A stretch of DNA of 64,000 nucleotides from Eudromia elegans (Eukaryota; Chordata; Aves; Tinamiformes; Tinamidae): the NCBI GenBank assembly GCA_003342815.1, contig PTEX01000197.1, positions 1,096,799 to 1,160,798 on the forward strand, given 5' to 3'. The number at the start of each line of letters is the position of its first letter. The stretch's first letter is position 1. Below are positions 1 to 11,701 of the stretch, piece by piece. The position numbers and the translations under genes are program-made. The notes beneath the pieces are model-generated. The model worked only from the letters and a program-made list of their open reading frames with translations, was not told the origin of the DNA and did no database searches.

Positions 1-254
1 CCTACCTACTCCTTGTCTGAGTTTTCTCTGTGATTTTACAGTGATTTATGCAATGGAGTAGACAGATGTGGCATTTTCCTACATCTACTGCTCCATATTC
101 TGAATAGTCCGTATTGAATTTTGGTTGTGCTATTCATGGCCGTACTGGGCATCTCATAGACTTCAGTGGAGCCATACTAATAGTAAAGTGATATCTATTT
201 TGTGTTAGGTATCAGAATTTGGCACCTAGTAACTTACCTGCTAGGGGATGTGTG

Positions 255-279
255 TTTTTTTTTTTTTTTTTTTTTTTTT
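255..279 (+). repeat. T25 homopolymer
   Basis: An uninterrupted run of 25 T. It could be the poly(A) tail of an old minus-strand retroposed copy, but the adjoining 280-600 region shows no recognisable gene or SINE, so I call it a simple repeat only. Confidence 0.9.
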
Positions 280-3200
280 CCCCGACCTGTTACCCTCAGG
301 GAATTGCACGAATAAATTGCTGATCTTCTGGGTGTAGATGAGCAGACTGAACAGTCAGGCTTAAAATAGCTCGAGTCCTATAAATCGCATCTTTCTCACA
401 GCCAAAGTATTTTTGCTCTTCTTGTCTCAGAGGAACATTCAAAATAAAAAAAAATGTTTTTGCAACAGAAATTATTGGCAATTTTCTGCCAGCACAAAAA
501 TATTGGAAGCAATTGTTTCTCTTTTCTTTCTGAACACTGTTTGAGCACTGTTCTGTTGAGTGTAAGAAAAGGTAGTTCAATTATAAAGCAAATATACTAA
601 ATAATGCAGAACAGCATGTCAGTTAGAACTGTATTTCTGTCTTCCCAATTATCACATACTTTGGTTTACAATAATATTCCATCCTGAAAGTTATGTCAAG
701 GTGCTTAGTTGCTTCCCCCAAATCTGATTCTAATATATATGTATATACTTGTGTGTGTGTATTTGTTTGTGCTAGCAGGCTAGCTTAGAAAAATCACAAT
801 TGTCTCTTTAAAATTATACTGAATGTAAATAAAAGATATGCCTTAGAGGTCCTTTTGAAAGTATTTACATGATTTGATTTTGAGTGCAAGGAAGAGTCTA
901 ACCACAGCATTACAGAACTAATAGTGGGCTGCAAACTAGCCTAAAAGCAGGCCAGATTTAATAATATATTTGTCCATGCTTACCTACAACTGTGTTTTTA
1001 GTTGTGTTTCTGTTACATGTTGATTGGTGTCCATTGCATTTCTGAAAGGAAATACAAATTAATGAGATTCTCTTATGCCTTTAGACAGACAAACATCTGA
1101 AAAAACACAAGCCTCTAGTGACTGTCCCATGAATCTCTGCTACTATGAGGAAAATGTTTTCCAAGGTGTTTCAGTGTTCTCTCAATTTTATCTAGGTTGA
1201 AAGCAAGAATGTTAATGTACATTGTAATAACTTGCACTGAAATTGGTGGTTATGAAGCGCATTTTCAGTTAAAATAGCAAAAGCCCTGGATAAGACTGTT
1301 AAGATTTGACCCTAAGCAGTGTGTACCATGGAAGGCATTCGGTCTTGCCTTGGCAGTTGCTTATGAGGGCCCAAAGAAGTAGGAGTTGAGCAAATTCTCT
1401 GGTTTGGGTCCTACAGCCGTGATTTTAGGCTGCAGCAAGAGTACCAGTCTGCTTAAATGTCCCCAGGCTTCACTCCTTCACTCCTGCAGCTCCCGGCATT
1501 TGTCTGTACAAGCAGCTGTGTCGGCACATGGTCCTGCTGCAGGAATGGGCAGGACAAGAACCTGTTCACCTGCTATTACTATTGAAGTCAGGGCTGCTGA
1601 AACACTGCCTTGCTGCTTGTTCCTTCCAGAGGATGATGCTGAGGTATTTACTGTGGGAAACTATAATCCATGATTTTGAGGAATGTGTAGCAGGGAAGTC
1701 CCATGGCTGCACTTTGCCTTCACTTGTAGGCTGTCATTTTCATACAAAATAGTTGGTTATGGCCTTTCAGTTTTGCAAGTAATAATTGCAGCTGTTGCCA
1801 CATGAAAGAGTAAAGTTTAGACTAATTACATCTGTATTTGGACAGAGTGCTGTCCTCAGCATCATAGCTTTGATGGATGAAGGGGAACAGACGTTACCTG
1901 TTAAGCTTGAGAGTGACAGATGGACTACTAGTCATTACTCTCAGCTCCTTATTGGAATATTCAGTGGAGACTTAAACAGATAACATATTAGTTCATTAAA
2001 TATTCTGTAAAACATTTATACTCCAAAGTTTTGCCATCTTTAATTTCCAAGGTTCATAGGAGACATTTTACCGTCACTTGCAATGCCTCTCCACACTGAC
2101 AGATTATCTTTAAGAAGCCGTGCTATTTCCTGGTAAATGATGAGATTCCAATAGCAGGACTCTTGAGGTTCACAAAGATGGTCCTGTGCACAAGTTCCAG
2201 GTTTTTCATGAGCTTCTGCTGAATTGAGATTCTTGTGAAGACAAAGTGAAGTGCCAGTGTGCACCTTCTCATGTGTAAAGGGGTTAAATGAGTCATTTAA
2301 TGACATTCAGCGAGTCCTTGTCAGTCCTTGTCCTTCTCAGCCCTGCTTCTCACTCTGATAACCTGCCATGGTCAGATAAGTGTGGCATTTGTCAAAGAGA
2401 AATGTGATAGTTCAGACAGGCCAGGAAACTATTGGTAAGATTCTAATGTGCAGTTGAATTGGTCCCATTTTTGTAACTGGATGCATTTCCACCTCTCCAC
2501 TGATCTACATAAGCTGGCAGTTTGCACATTTGCACACTCTTAAATAATTTTTACTAGTGCAGTTTAAGCTAAGGTGTTTTACTGTATTGCTGGGTAGGGA
2601 TTGAACCGTAAGACATGGTTGGTTTCAACTGTTCAGCTGATTAATGGTAGCTCAGCAATTCACTATAACTTCAACATTGCAGAATGCAAGTACACTTCAA
2701 TCTCATTTAAGCCTTGTCCCTAATTTCTGAGATACTCTTCTTGCTTGTCAGCTCTCAGACCAACTCAGTCTTTCTCTCCACATTTCACTTCCTGCTGAAG
2801 TTCAGTCTGCTTTCAGTGTGATGCTCTCTACCACTTAAACCCAAGTTTTCTGCCTTCTAGTCACTAGAAGAAGCAGAAAGATGGAAGATATTCTTGGTCT
2901 GAAGAGAAGGGGCAAAGTTAGCAAACACCACAGTTGTGTGTAGGTGCATTTAAAACAAACTAACCAGCTTAAATTATCAACAACCCTCAGGTTTGCCTCA
3001 TTCCTATAACTTCAGTCTAGGCTATTCATTCTTTTAGTGGCAGCTTTTGTTAGCCATGTGATGCTTAGAATGGGGATGTCTATAAGTCAGTAATGCAATT
3101 TTTATTATACTAGAAGATGATTTTAACTTTGTCAGTAATTTTGAGAATGCTGTTATTAAATGCATCAAGTTTGTCTGGACAAATTCTATCTTTTTGTGAT

Positions 3201-6200
3201 ATTCTGAGATATTTAACAGAAGAAAACCTGTGTAATCTGTTCTTTATTAAATGTCCTTTACAAGAGTGGGAAAGTACCAAAAATACTACACCCTGTTGTT
3301 ATGGAGCTAGAAGGAAAAGGCCAGTTACAAGCTCAGCAGAGAGGGAAATGCACATCCTCTCCAGGTCCTTCGATGTTCCTGTGGATTGTGTTGGGATACA
3401 AGAGAGTTACAATGAAGTTGCCTATGAAATGGGCATCTCTCTGAAAGTAGCTTTTGGGCAGTTTTTAGAGCTCTTTTCCTTTAAGTTTCTCAAATAATTT
3501 CATTTAACTCCGTGGTCAGGAATGCCAGCAAGTGGTGCCAGGACAGAGTGAGAAAATAAAGGAATAAGAAAGGAAAATCCAGAAAAGGTAAACTGAAAAT
3601 TAGAATAGCTGTCATCCAAAGAAACCCCAAACCCCTTAATGGCAATAGAGTCATTATAATATGGTCATAGTTGCTGCACTACCAAAGGGAGCATTGCAAT
3701 TGGGAGCAACACCCTGCTGCTTCTTGTAGCAGGTGTGCAAGGACATCTTCAAAAGAGACAATCATTTCATATGATGTTAAATGCCACCTTAGAAAAAAGT
3801 GCCCAGAGATATGTATTTGTTAGTAAGTGTGCTTTCCCAGTGCAGTTGGGCTGCCTGTGTCCCTTTCTGGCGTGTTACCAAGTTGCTGTAAAGACCACAT
3901 CTTCCTCCTCCCTGGGAAGAGGGTGAAGAAGCTGCAGCTCCTCCTTGCTCCTCCTTGTGCCTGCCTGTGCTGTGCTGCACAGAGCAATTCGGAGATGCTG
4001 CCTGGTGCGTGCCAAGTGCTGAGGTACTGAATATTTGGGCTAAACTTCGTGCCTTAAAGCAAGGTGAGAAAACAAAAAGGAAGGCTCTTTGCTGTCTTGG
4101 CCTCTCTTTAGTGCTACATTTTTAAGATGGCTCAGTTGTGCCAAAAGATACAAATTGCCTTTGAAACAGATTTTAGTGTAAACGTGACATTTCCTGCACT
4201 AATCACACTTTCTTCAGGTGAAAGAGTTGTCAGACTAGATCAGCCTTGGATTTTTGCTTGAGTAGTTACTCCAGAAAGAATTATATCCATGGTCGTGTTC
4301 TATAATATCTCTTCTTCTTTGCGCTAAGAACTCAACTCATTTAGCATCTCAGTTTGAATGTGAAAATGTTCTAAGAGGTGAAAGATCAGTGATTTATATG
4401 TATTATCCAGCATCCTTCTATCCTATCCCCATTTTACTTTGAGTCAATGTCATAGCAGATACATCAGTGCCGTGAAACTACCATATTTTTCCCAAAACAT
4501 TAAAAAAACATGCTAATTTCATGTCTGCTAATTCTCAAGCACAGAACAACTTTAATGAAAAGATAATGACAAAATAATGCAAATGAAGATGCTATTTAAT
4601 TGTAGTAAATGAATATTTAATTATTCATATTTTTATTCTGAAAATCTATGTACATGCGTGCTCATTTCCGTTATCAAAAGAAAGCCACTCAGTGTCTCCA
4701 TCCATATGGGTTTCCTATTCCATTCAAAGCCACCCAGTCCTATCTGGCAAAGACTCAACACCTTACTGAATCCAGTTAGCAGGTTTGTAGATCATTACGC
4801 AAAGCATCTCTTCACTAAGTTTCGTAACAGCCCTACTTAAGATTATCTCACATTCCCCATATAACGATTTGTTAAAGGCAACCATACCTTCTATCAGGAA
4901 GGGCGTGATTCACAGTTATTATGGGAATATTCATGGGACAGCTTTGCTTTCTCTTGAACCCCCACACCCTCCTTCTACCCAGCCTTACATCTTGATTTCT
5001 AAAAACCAAACCGTTAGCTCCGGCTGCTGTCTCACACTATATAGGAATAGTCAAAGGCAGTGAACTGCTGAGAGATCTCATAATACGGATCCCAGGAAGA
5101 GACATATGTTACATATGCCAGAAAAGAGAACTCTGCCTAGAATGAAATCTGTGCTGCAGCAGTGGCCATGCTACAGCAGTGACCATGTAAGGTCTGCTTG
5201 GACTGGTGACCTCAAGCTTACGTGTTGACCATTGCCCTGTTGTGCAGCTGAACATTGAGAACTGTTTTGCTTACCTCTTTTCATGCCCTCTTGTACACAT
5301 TCATTCATTTCCTAACTAAGTGGAGTGTCATTTTTTTTAAGAAGAAGATTTGACTGGTGGCTTCTGCTGATCAGTTTTACAAAGGCTGGCACCCAGGGAG
5401 CCATCACTCTTCTTTTGTTGAGTGCCAGCTAAATCCTCAGTTGGCCCTACAGAAATGTCGTTCCATTGCTTTCAGTGGGAATAGGTCAAGAGATGGACTC
5501 AGCAGCATTTTGTGACAACCAGACAGGGCTTTTTTTCCTTCCCTGATTTCTTAACCTCATTTTGAACATGATACATAATAACGTGCATTGTTTTAACACA
5601 AACTTAGAAAAGATGGCTCCAGTGCTTGTGTGGGTTCCCTGAATTACCAGTTTGTGCTTTCAGCCTCTGAGTGCACATGCATTTCTCTTAAGACTTGGCT
5701 TATGCTGTTGTCACCCTCTCTGCTATGGCATGGTTACTGATATGGTCATTTGAGTGAATCAGATTGGGAAACATAAGGTTTTTTTCCTTTTTTTAAAAAA
5801 AAAACTGGTTATTTTTCAACCAGAACAGCTTCCAGATGAGCTTTACCACACATGCAGCCCCTCAGAGAGCTGCCAGCATGTAGGCAAATTTGAGAGGCAG
5901 GGAGGAGCACCTGCAGGCAGCGCTGGAGAAGGATTTGTACAAATGGACCTGCTGCTGAATACCAAACCTCACTGACTAACCCAGGTGCCACAGATATACT
6001 CACCCAATATTGGGAAAAAAAAATATATATAGGTGCTTAGGCTTGAAAAAAAAAGATTCAAAGGCTGTGATACAACACAGTATTGTTCTAATGGTAGGTT
6101 TTGCAGATGTATTCTGAACCTTGTTCAGTTTCTTACATTGCTTTCACTCCATTAAGTCCATTCCCATTAAGTTTCTGTGATGCATTGTGGGATACATAAA

Positions 6201-7635
6201 ATCAGAATCAAACTCTCTCGGGTCCAAAGAGACCAAGCTTGACCTTGTCAGTACAGATGTGATAGCAACATATGAAAGCTCTAATCCTGTTTAAAAGTGC
6301 TTAGAAGTGGTTTGGCTGACCTATAACCATCCTATGCAACCGAACATTTGGATTAATGTTTCCACTTCTGTGGTGAATTTGTACTAGTGAAGGGTGAGTT
6401 CATTTTAACGTTCCCTCATATGGATGCTAGAAAAATCCCAATATCATTGGTAGCATGATACTGATTAAAACCTATATATGAAAACTGTGGAGTGGGGACT
6501 GTGGGAGTCTCTTTATCTCTATACTTCATACTCCCCACCTGAGATGATCTTACTGTGTTGTTTAGACTGTTTTTCTGGATCTTCATCTGCTCATAGAGAC
6601 TACTGTGCAAAATGGCACAGGAGTATTTAACACCTACAGACTTTCCTCCATCATCTACCCTACTGAACTGATACATCCAGAGCCTGTGTTTGTTAAGCAG
6701 GCTCTGGAAGTGAGGTAGTGTTACGGACCGGGGAAAAACTTTGTGCATGGGAGTTCAGTGGAGGGACGTGGCAGTTGCAGGTGATTCAGAAGGGAGTGTG
6801 ATTGCTGTTGCAGATATCTTGGTGGTATTAATGCCAGATCATGCTGATACTTAGGGCATGTTTCAAAACACACCCTACTGCTGCTGCCTACCACCAGCCA
6901 TCATGGCTGTGTATTGCAAATCCCAGGAAAAGGAGAGAGCAAAGGCTGCTGATCTCTGTGGTGTGATATGCAGATGATACTTAGCGAGGTGGCTGTTCAG
7001 GTAGCAACTTGGAGTAAGAAGGAGGAGCTTTATATCATAATGTGAACAAAGATCTACTAGCAGAGATGATAATGTGTCAAGTCATGCCATCAAATCACTG
7101 GACCTTATGTATAATAAATACCATGTAATAAATACCATATCTGAGCTAATTGCAGTTAGCTAGCTGGACTAATAGTGGCTATATAGGTGCAATAACCTGT
7201 ACTGACTTACATACAGTGATTGATGCAGTAGTCTCTGTGGCATGTATGGATCTTTCTGCTATGACTTAAACAGTCATGTCAAGTATTTGATCTTTTTTAG
7301 TGGAGAGAGGAGAGTATATTATCTAAACACTGCTTAAGTGAATCTCCTTCAGTTCAGGAACAACAGACTGCACTACTTTTAAAGTAGTACATGCCCCCAT
7401 TAAGCCACTCTTCGTTACTGTACAGGCATAAGTCATAAATAGTTTATTTGTTCCTTGGCAGCTTCATATTTCATGTAAGAACAAAAGAACACACATGCAA
7501 TGGAACTTTTGTAAGATCAACATTTAATACCTGACAAAGATTTAGTATACATCAAGGTTTTCCCCAAACTGTTGATCTCACAGATCCAAGCACATTTACT
7601 GAGGTTAAAAAAGTGGCTGTTACAGCAGTGGCTAT

Positions 7636-7712
7636 GAAAATATATATATATATATATATCCATAAATATATATATATATATCCATATATATATCCGTATA
7701 TATATCCATACA
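7636..7712 (+). repeat. Compound AT microsatellite with TCCA/TCCG interruptions
   Basis: Alternating TA runs are interrupted at intervals by TCCATA, TCCATA, TCCGTA and TCCATA, giving a higher-order pattern of (TA)n-TCCRTA. It lies inside the FARS2 intron. Open frames on both strands here simply translate the dinucleotide repeat. Confidence 0.9.
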
Positions 7713-7916
7713 GCTATGTACACATTTTAGTACATACATATACGATTGTTTTTATTTTGTTGCAGAGTAATGGCCTCCCATTTTCTACTATAAAAGGCAT
7801 TGAGGATAAATAAAATGAAAATCAGCTTCTTTCTCAGAGCTATTGTATATGTGGAGAAAAGGCACAATAAGCAGTCTCAGCAAAGAGGCGGTGAGAATGA
7901 GAATGTCATGATAACA

Positions 7917-8017
7917 TGTACAAATACAAGGAAAATGTACAAATGCACAACAATGTACAAATGAATGTACAGACAACAACTGTACGAGAATGGTACGGTG
8001 TACAAATCCAAGGAAAA
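7917..8017 (+). repeat. TGTACAAAT motif cluster
   Basis: Exact TGTACAAAT occurs at 7917, 7936, 7954 and 7999, with TGTACA at 7966 and TGTAC at 7981. The segments 7917-7935 and 7999-8017 are near-identical 19-mers differing at one position (TACAAGGAAAA versus TCCAAGGAAAA). Spacings are 12-19 bases. It may be a decayed short tandem repeat or a cluster of binding sites; the sequence alone does not decide. Confidence 0.7.
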
Positions 8018-8099
8018 CTTGGCTGATCATTCAGAGCACTATCAATGCTCCGTAAGCTGGAGTTTTGATATGTTTCTGTGCATTCCTATTACGAGATTA

Positions 8100-8182
8100 G
8101 TTATCTGCTGTATGTCCTTGGGCATGTCCTTTCCTCTCTCTGTTTCAGTGTCTCTGCTTGCAACAAGGCATAAGGTTAATTA
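8100..8182 (+). mobile_element. MIR-like SINE fragment
   Basis: The pattern CTGTATGTCCTTGGGCATGT followed by TCTCTCTGTTTCAGT resembles the MIR core (tRNA-derived ancient SINE), whose sense strand reads about TGTGACCTTGGGCAAGT and then CTCTGTGCCTCAGTTTC. Identity is low, as expected for an element older than the amniote radiation. The orientation is sense on the plus strand. Confidence 0.5.
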
Positions 8183-9049
8183 GCTTCTATGGAGAAAGGC
8201 CACTGTCCTCATTGTTGTTGTCCTCCTCAGGGCCAAGCAGCCTTCTAGTGTCTCAGATGTCGTGTAGACCCTGAGCTTCCCCAATTGCCCTGGGTTGCAG
8301 TGTTCAGAAGGCTTGTTTGCAGTATAGTTTTGATAAAAAAATAAAGACTTGGCCCTTCTCATTTTAAGTTTACCTGGGGTTGCAAGTGAACTTGGCTGAA
8401 AACAAAGGGTTAAGTTCTTGATATAAATTCAGAAAAGCATAAAAAACAAAGCCTCTGTTCAGTACATAAAGAATATGAAGCTGTTTCTCCATTCCTTAGA
8501 GCTTTCCTGAGGCATCGCTGAGCCCTGAAGCAAAGGGGACAAGCAGCTGAGTGACATTCTCCCTAGGGCATACTGCCTTTCAGAGTGGACTCGTCTGGGT
8601 TTGGTATTGGCTTCAGTCACTGAGAAGTAAACTCAGCCACTTTACTTTTTAACTACATTATTTCAGGATTGGTTTGTAATGATAATGAAAGGATTGGAGA
8701 CGTAAAAAGATAAGTAACATCATTGCCAGTGGCTTTTTCTCCCCTCTCTGTCCAACCATCTCAGCTGTTCCCTTTCAAGAGTTTTTCCCTGATTGCTTTA
8801 TTTCCTGGGAATGTGGGGTTAACAGAACTCTTGTCAAATATAGCAGTAATGGTTTGTGCTTCCTACCTGCTTGGTTTCCTGAACTGAGCTTTTTACTCTC
8901 ATCTCATTTTAATGCAATGGAGTAAACAAATACATGATGCGTAGTTTTATGGGCGCACAGCTGGAGCTACAATGAGCTGTATTTTCTGCTCATGTCACTT
9001 CTTGCATTTTAAGGACCATTACATTATTTTATGATAAAGAATTGAAGAA

Positions 9050-10960
9050 TACTGCCACCTAGTTCATCCTCCCACTTCAAAACGAGACCAATTCTGCTTA
9101 TGGAATTTCTAATAGACATTTTTATAACCAGTCATTCAAGATCTCTAGTGATGGGGACTCCACTGCAAATTGTTCCGGGGCTTCCAATATCCTTATTGCT
9201 GTCAAGACTTTTTCTTGCTGTCTAACTTACTCTCTGTACCCTGCTGCAATTTGAACTCATTAATTTCCTCTCCTGCTCCTTGTGAATTCTGATGAACTGC
9301 ATTATTACCTAATTCCCTGCAGCAGCACTATATGTATTTGAAGGGTGCCTTCATGCTCTCTCTTCTTTAGGCAGAGACTGGTTTCTTTCAGTCTTTCCTC
9401 ATAATTCATGTTATCCAGACATCTGCTTATTCTCATTGCTCCCCACTGGTGTGCCTTCAGTTGCCTTGCATCATTCCTGAGGAAGGAGGCCCAAGACTGG
9501 AGTGTGTATGTCAGCTGAGCTGATAGCAGTGCTGAACAGAGTGAGCAGATCTTCTGTTTGTGAAGCTGATTATTCCTGAGATTCCTGCAATTCTTGCACT
9601 TGTCTTGGTCAAACTGCATTCTTTGACTTTTCCAGATTGTCAGGATTATTCTAATCCTATCCTGAGTTATACCTACTGTCTTACCTAGGTTAGTGTAATT
9701 TGCCAGTTAACAAACACACTTCTGCTGCATCACTCATCCCATCAACAAAAATATTCAATCATATTGGAGCCAGAATGAAGGCCCTTACAAGAAGCATCCT
9801 TCTAATGTGGTTGTGAAGTTGTTTGGTTATAACTGCTTGTGGAAGTAACAAATTATTGGCAGCTGCTCCAGCCATTTGGGACGTCGTGTTTTAGTAATTG
9901 CAAATCAGCCACCGCTTTTTCTTTTTTACCTTCATGCAACTGCTTGAGTGGGTGGAATTTCAAGGTGAAACATTCAGGAAAACAGATTTTGTGCTATCTC
10001 ATTTTATGGATTTGGACTGAGTATATTTCTTCATCTTCCCCTCATGTTTTATTATACCTTTCAAAAAGCTTGAATATTTCCTAACATTTTCCATTATTGA
10101 CTGAAATTTCTTGGAACTGCCAATGGATCCACGTTTTCTAAATGTTGATACTAGACTGTTTTTTAACTTATCTGTTTTGAGAGTGCCAAGATACATGCAA
10201 TACCCACACCGCTAGACATGCGCCTGCCCTCCACAGTGTGTTCCCCTTGCTGTTTATTGCTCTGCAAGCCTGTTACCCTTTTACAGAGGGCAGTTAGGTA
10301 GCTGTGGCCAGGTTTGCTCTTAACACTTCTGTGTCTTCTGTTCTCTTTTTTATTTCCTCTGTGTGCTTACAAGTTTGGTTTGCCATGCCAGAGCCTTTCT
10401 GGGAATTTGAGGTAAAAACAAGTGGTCTGTAGCTCCCCTTCCTGCTTTTTTTTTTTCTCCAAAAATAAGCACTATGTTGGCCTTTTGTGAACGTTTGATA
10501 CCTTACTTGTCCTCCATGAACTTTCAAAGCTAACTGCTCTGAGATTTCCTTCCCTGGTTTTAAAGTGTCTTAGGGCAAAGTTCATCAGGCTTGGACAATC
10601 TGAGAACATTTGATTTACTGCAGTGCTTATTGTGTGTTCCCCTTTCAAAACTGAGATCTTCCTTATCAAAGCTGATACCTTCTTTGCCGATACTAATTCC
10701 TGCTAGTCAGAGGATTGGTCAGCCTTTTTTAGCAAAGTCTTAGCAAAAATGGCATTTTGATACTCTTACTGTAGTATATGAATATCTTTCTTTTTCAAGT
10801 AGCAGACCAGTATTTTCATTGTACTTTCAGAATGAATTCTTGTTATTCTTTATGGCAGTTGCACTTCCTTTCTTTCAGACTTCATGCCAAGTGGTGAAGT
10901 TATTTTATCATGTGATGTTCCTGTCATCTTATCATAAGTGGTATTCAGTATACATATATC
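9050..10960 (-). mobile_element. Decayed CR1-clade (L3-like) LINE, 5'-truncated, with RT remnants
   Basis: This is an old non-LTR retrotransposon on the minus strand inside the FARS2 intron; its 3' end is at the left. Minus-strand frames keep recognisable ORF2 pieces. At 10472-10669 there is FESSWRTSKV, similar to the CR1 reverse-transcriptase segment before motif 1. At 10294-10527 there is YRPLVFTS, the counterpart of the CR1 YRPVSLTS motif. At 9305-9619 there is NYEERLKETSLCLKKREHEG, the counterpart of the conserved YEERLKELGLFSLEKRRLRG segment near the ORF2 end. The order on the minus strand is correct for CR1 ORF2. Stops and frame changes break it throughout, so it cannot encode a working protein. 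The middle part (about 9800-10290) is too decayed to align by eye. Confidence 0.8.
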
Positions 10961-11638
10961 CTATCATATTCATTATTTTCCTTTGTGTTTGACTTTTTAT
11001 AAAGAGTAGACATAACATTGATAATACAGATGCTAGGCATGACACTTAGAGTTTTCCAAGCTAATGCCCCTTTCGACAGCAGTAAAAGCTCTGGCCAATG
11101 TACCTGGTTGCAATGTGTTGTCATCATTTGAATAATTTTGGTGGAGCTGTGATATTTCTCCTATCCTTATATTCAAAACAACCAGATAAGCCTCATCAAA
11201 AACACTCAGGGCTTTGTCTTGTATTGTTGTACATCTATTAAATGGGATCTAGCAAGAGAGATATTTGAGAGGGAGACAGAGCTTTCCTGTGTTAAGAGCA
11301 ATTTAATCTGTTGGCCAGTAGCTGTCCTTACTTGGAGGACTTTTTCTGAATTGTCTTCCCCAGGCAGCAACTGTCAGGGAAGCAGTAAGAACAGGTTTCT
11401 TGTGACTGTCTGTGTGGAACCAAATACCCTCAGGGAGGGAAAGTGGGGAATTTCTGTATGTCCAAAACAAATCCAGTTAGCCTGATTAAGGCTTATAAAA
11501 CCTGACAATTCTGAGAGAAAAATAATGTATGGAGTGGAGGGAGATAGTAAACAACAGTTGGTCGTGCGAGTGGCTGCAGAATTTCCATTAGGATTAACAG
11601 ATACTGTAAGCTGGCCTGTTGAGAGCCCCCCTGTATCT

Positions 11639-11652
11639 ACACACACACACAN

Positions 11653-11698
<46 letters not shown>

Positions 11699-11701
11699 NA
11701 A
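11639..11701 (+). repeat. (AC)n microsatellite with two ambiguous bases
   Basis: About 31 AC units with an N at 11652 and another at 11699. The Ns mark positions the assembly could not resolve, probably from slippage, so the true length is uncertain. Open frames rich in Cys-Val or Thr-His across it are artefacts of the repeat. Confidence 0.97.

Noticed and set aside
296..580. 94-codon frame (-) followed on its strand by an A25 run, as in a retroposed gene
   Set aside because: No poly(A) signal on that strand, no target duplication seen and no resemblance to a known protein.
3117..3497. Open frame of 126 codons (+) in the FARS2 intron
   Set aside because: No recognisable domain or family resemblance, no fitting splice context or start context, and the length is within chance for this amount of AT-rich sequence.
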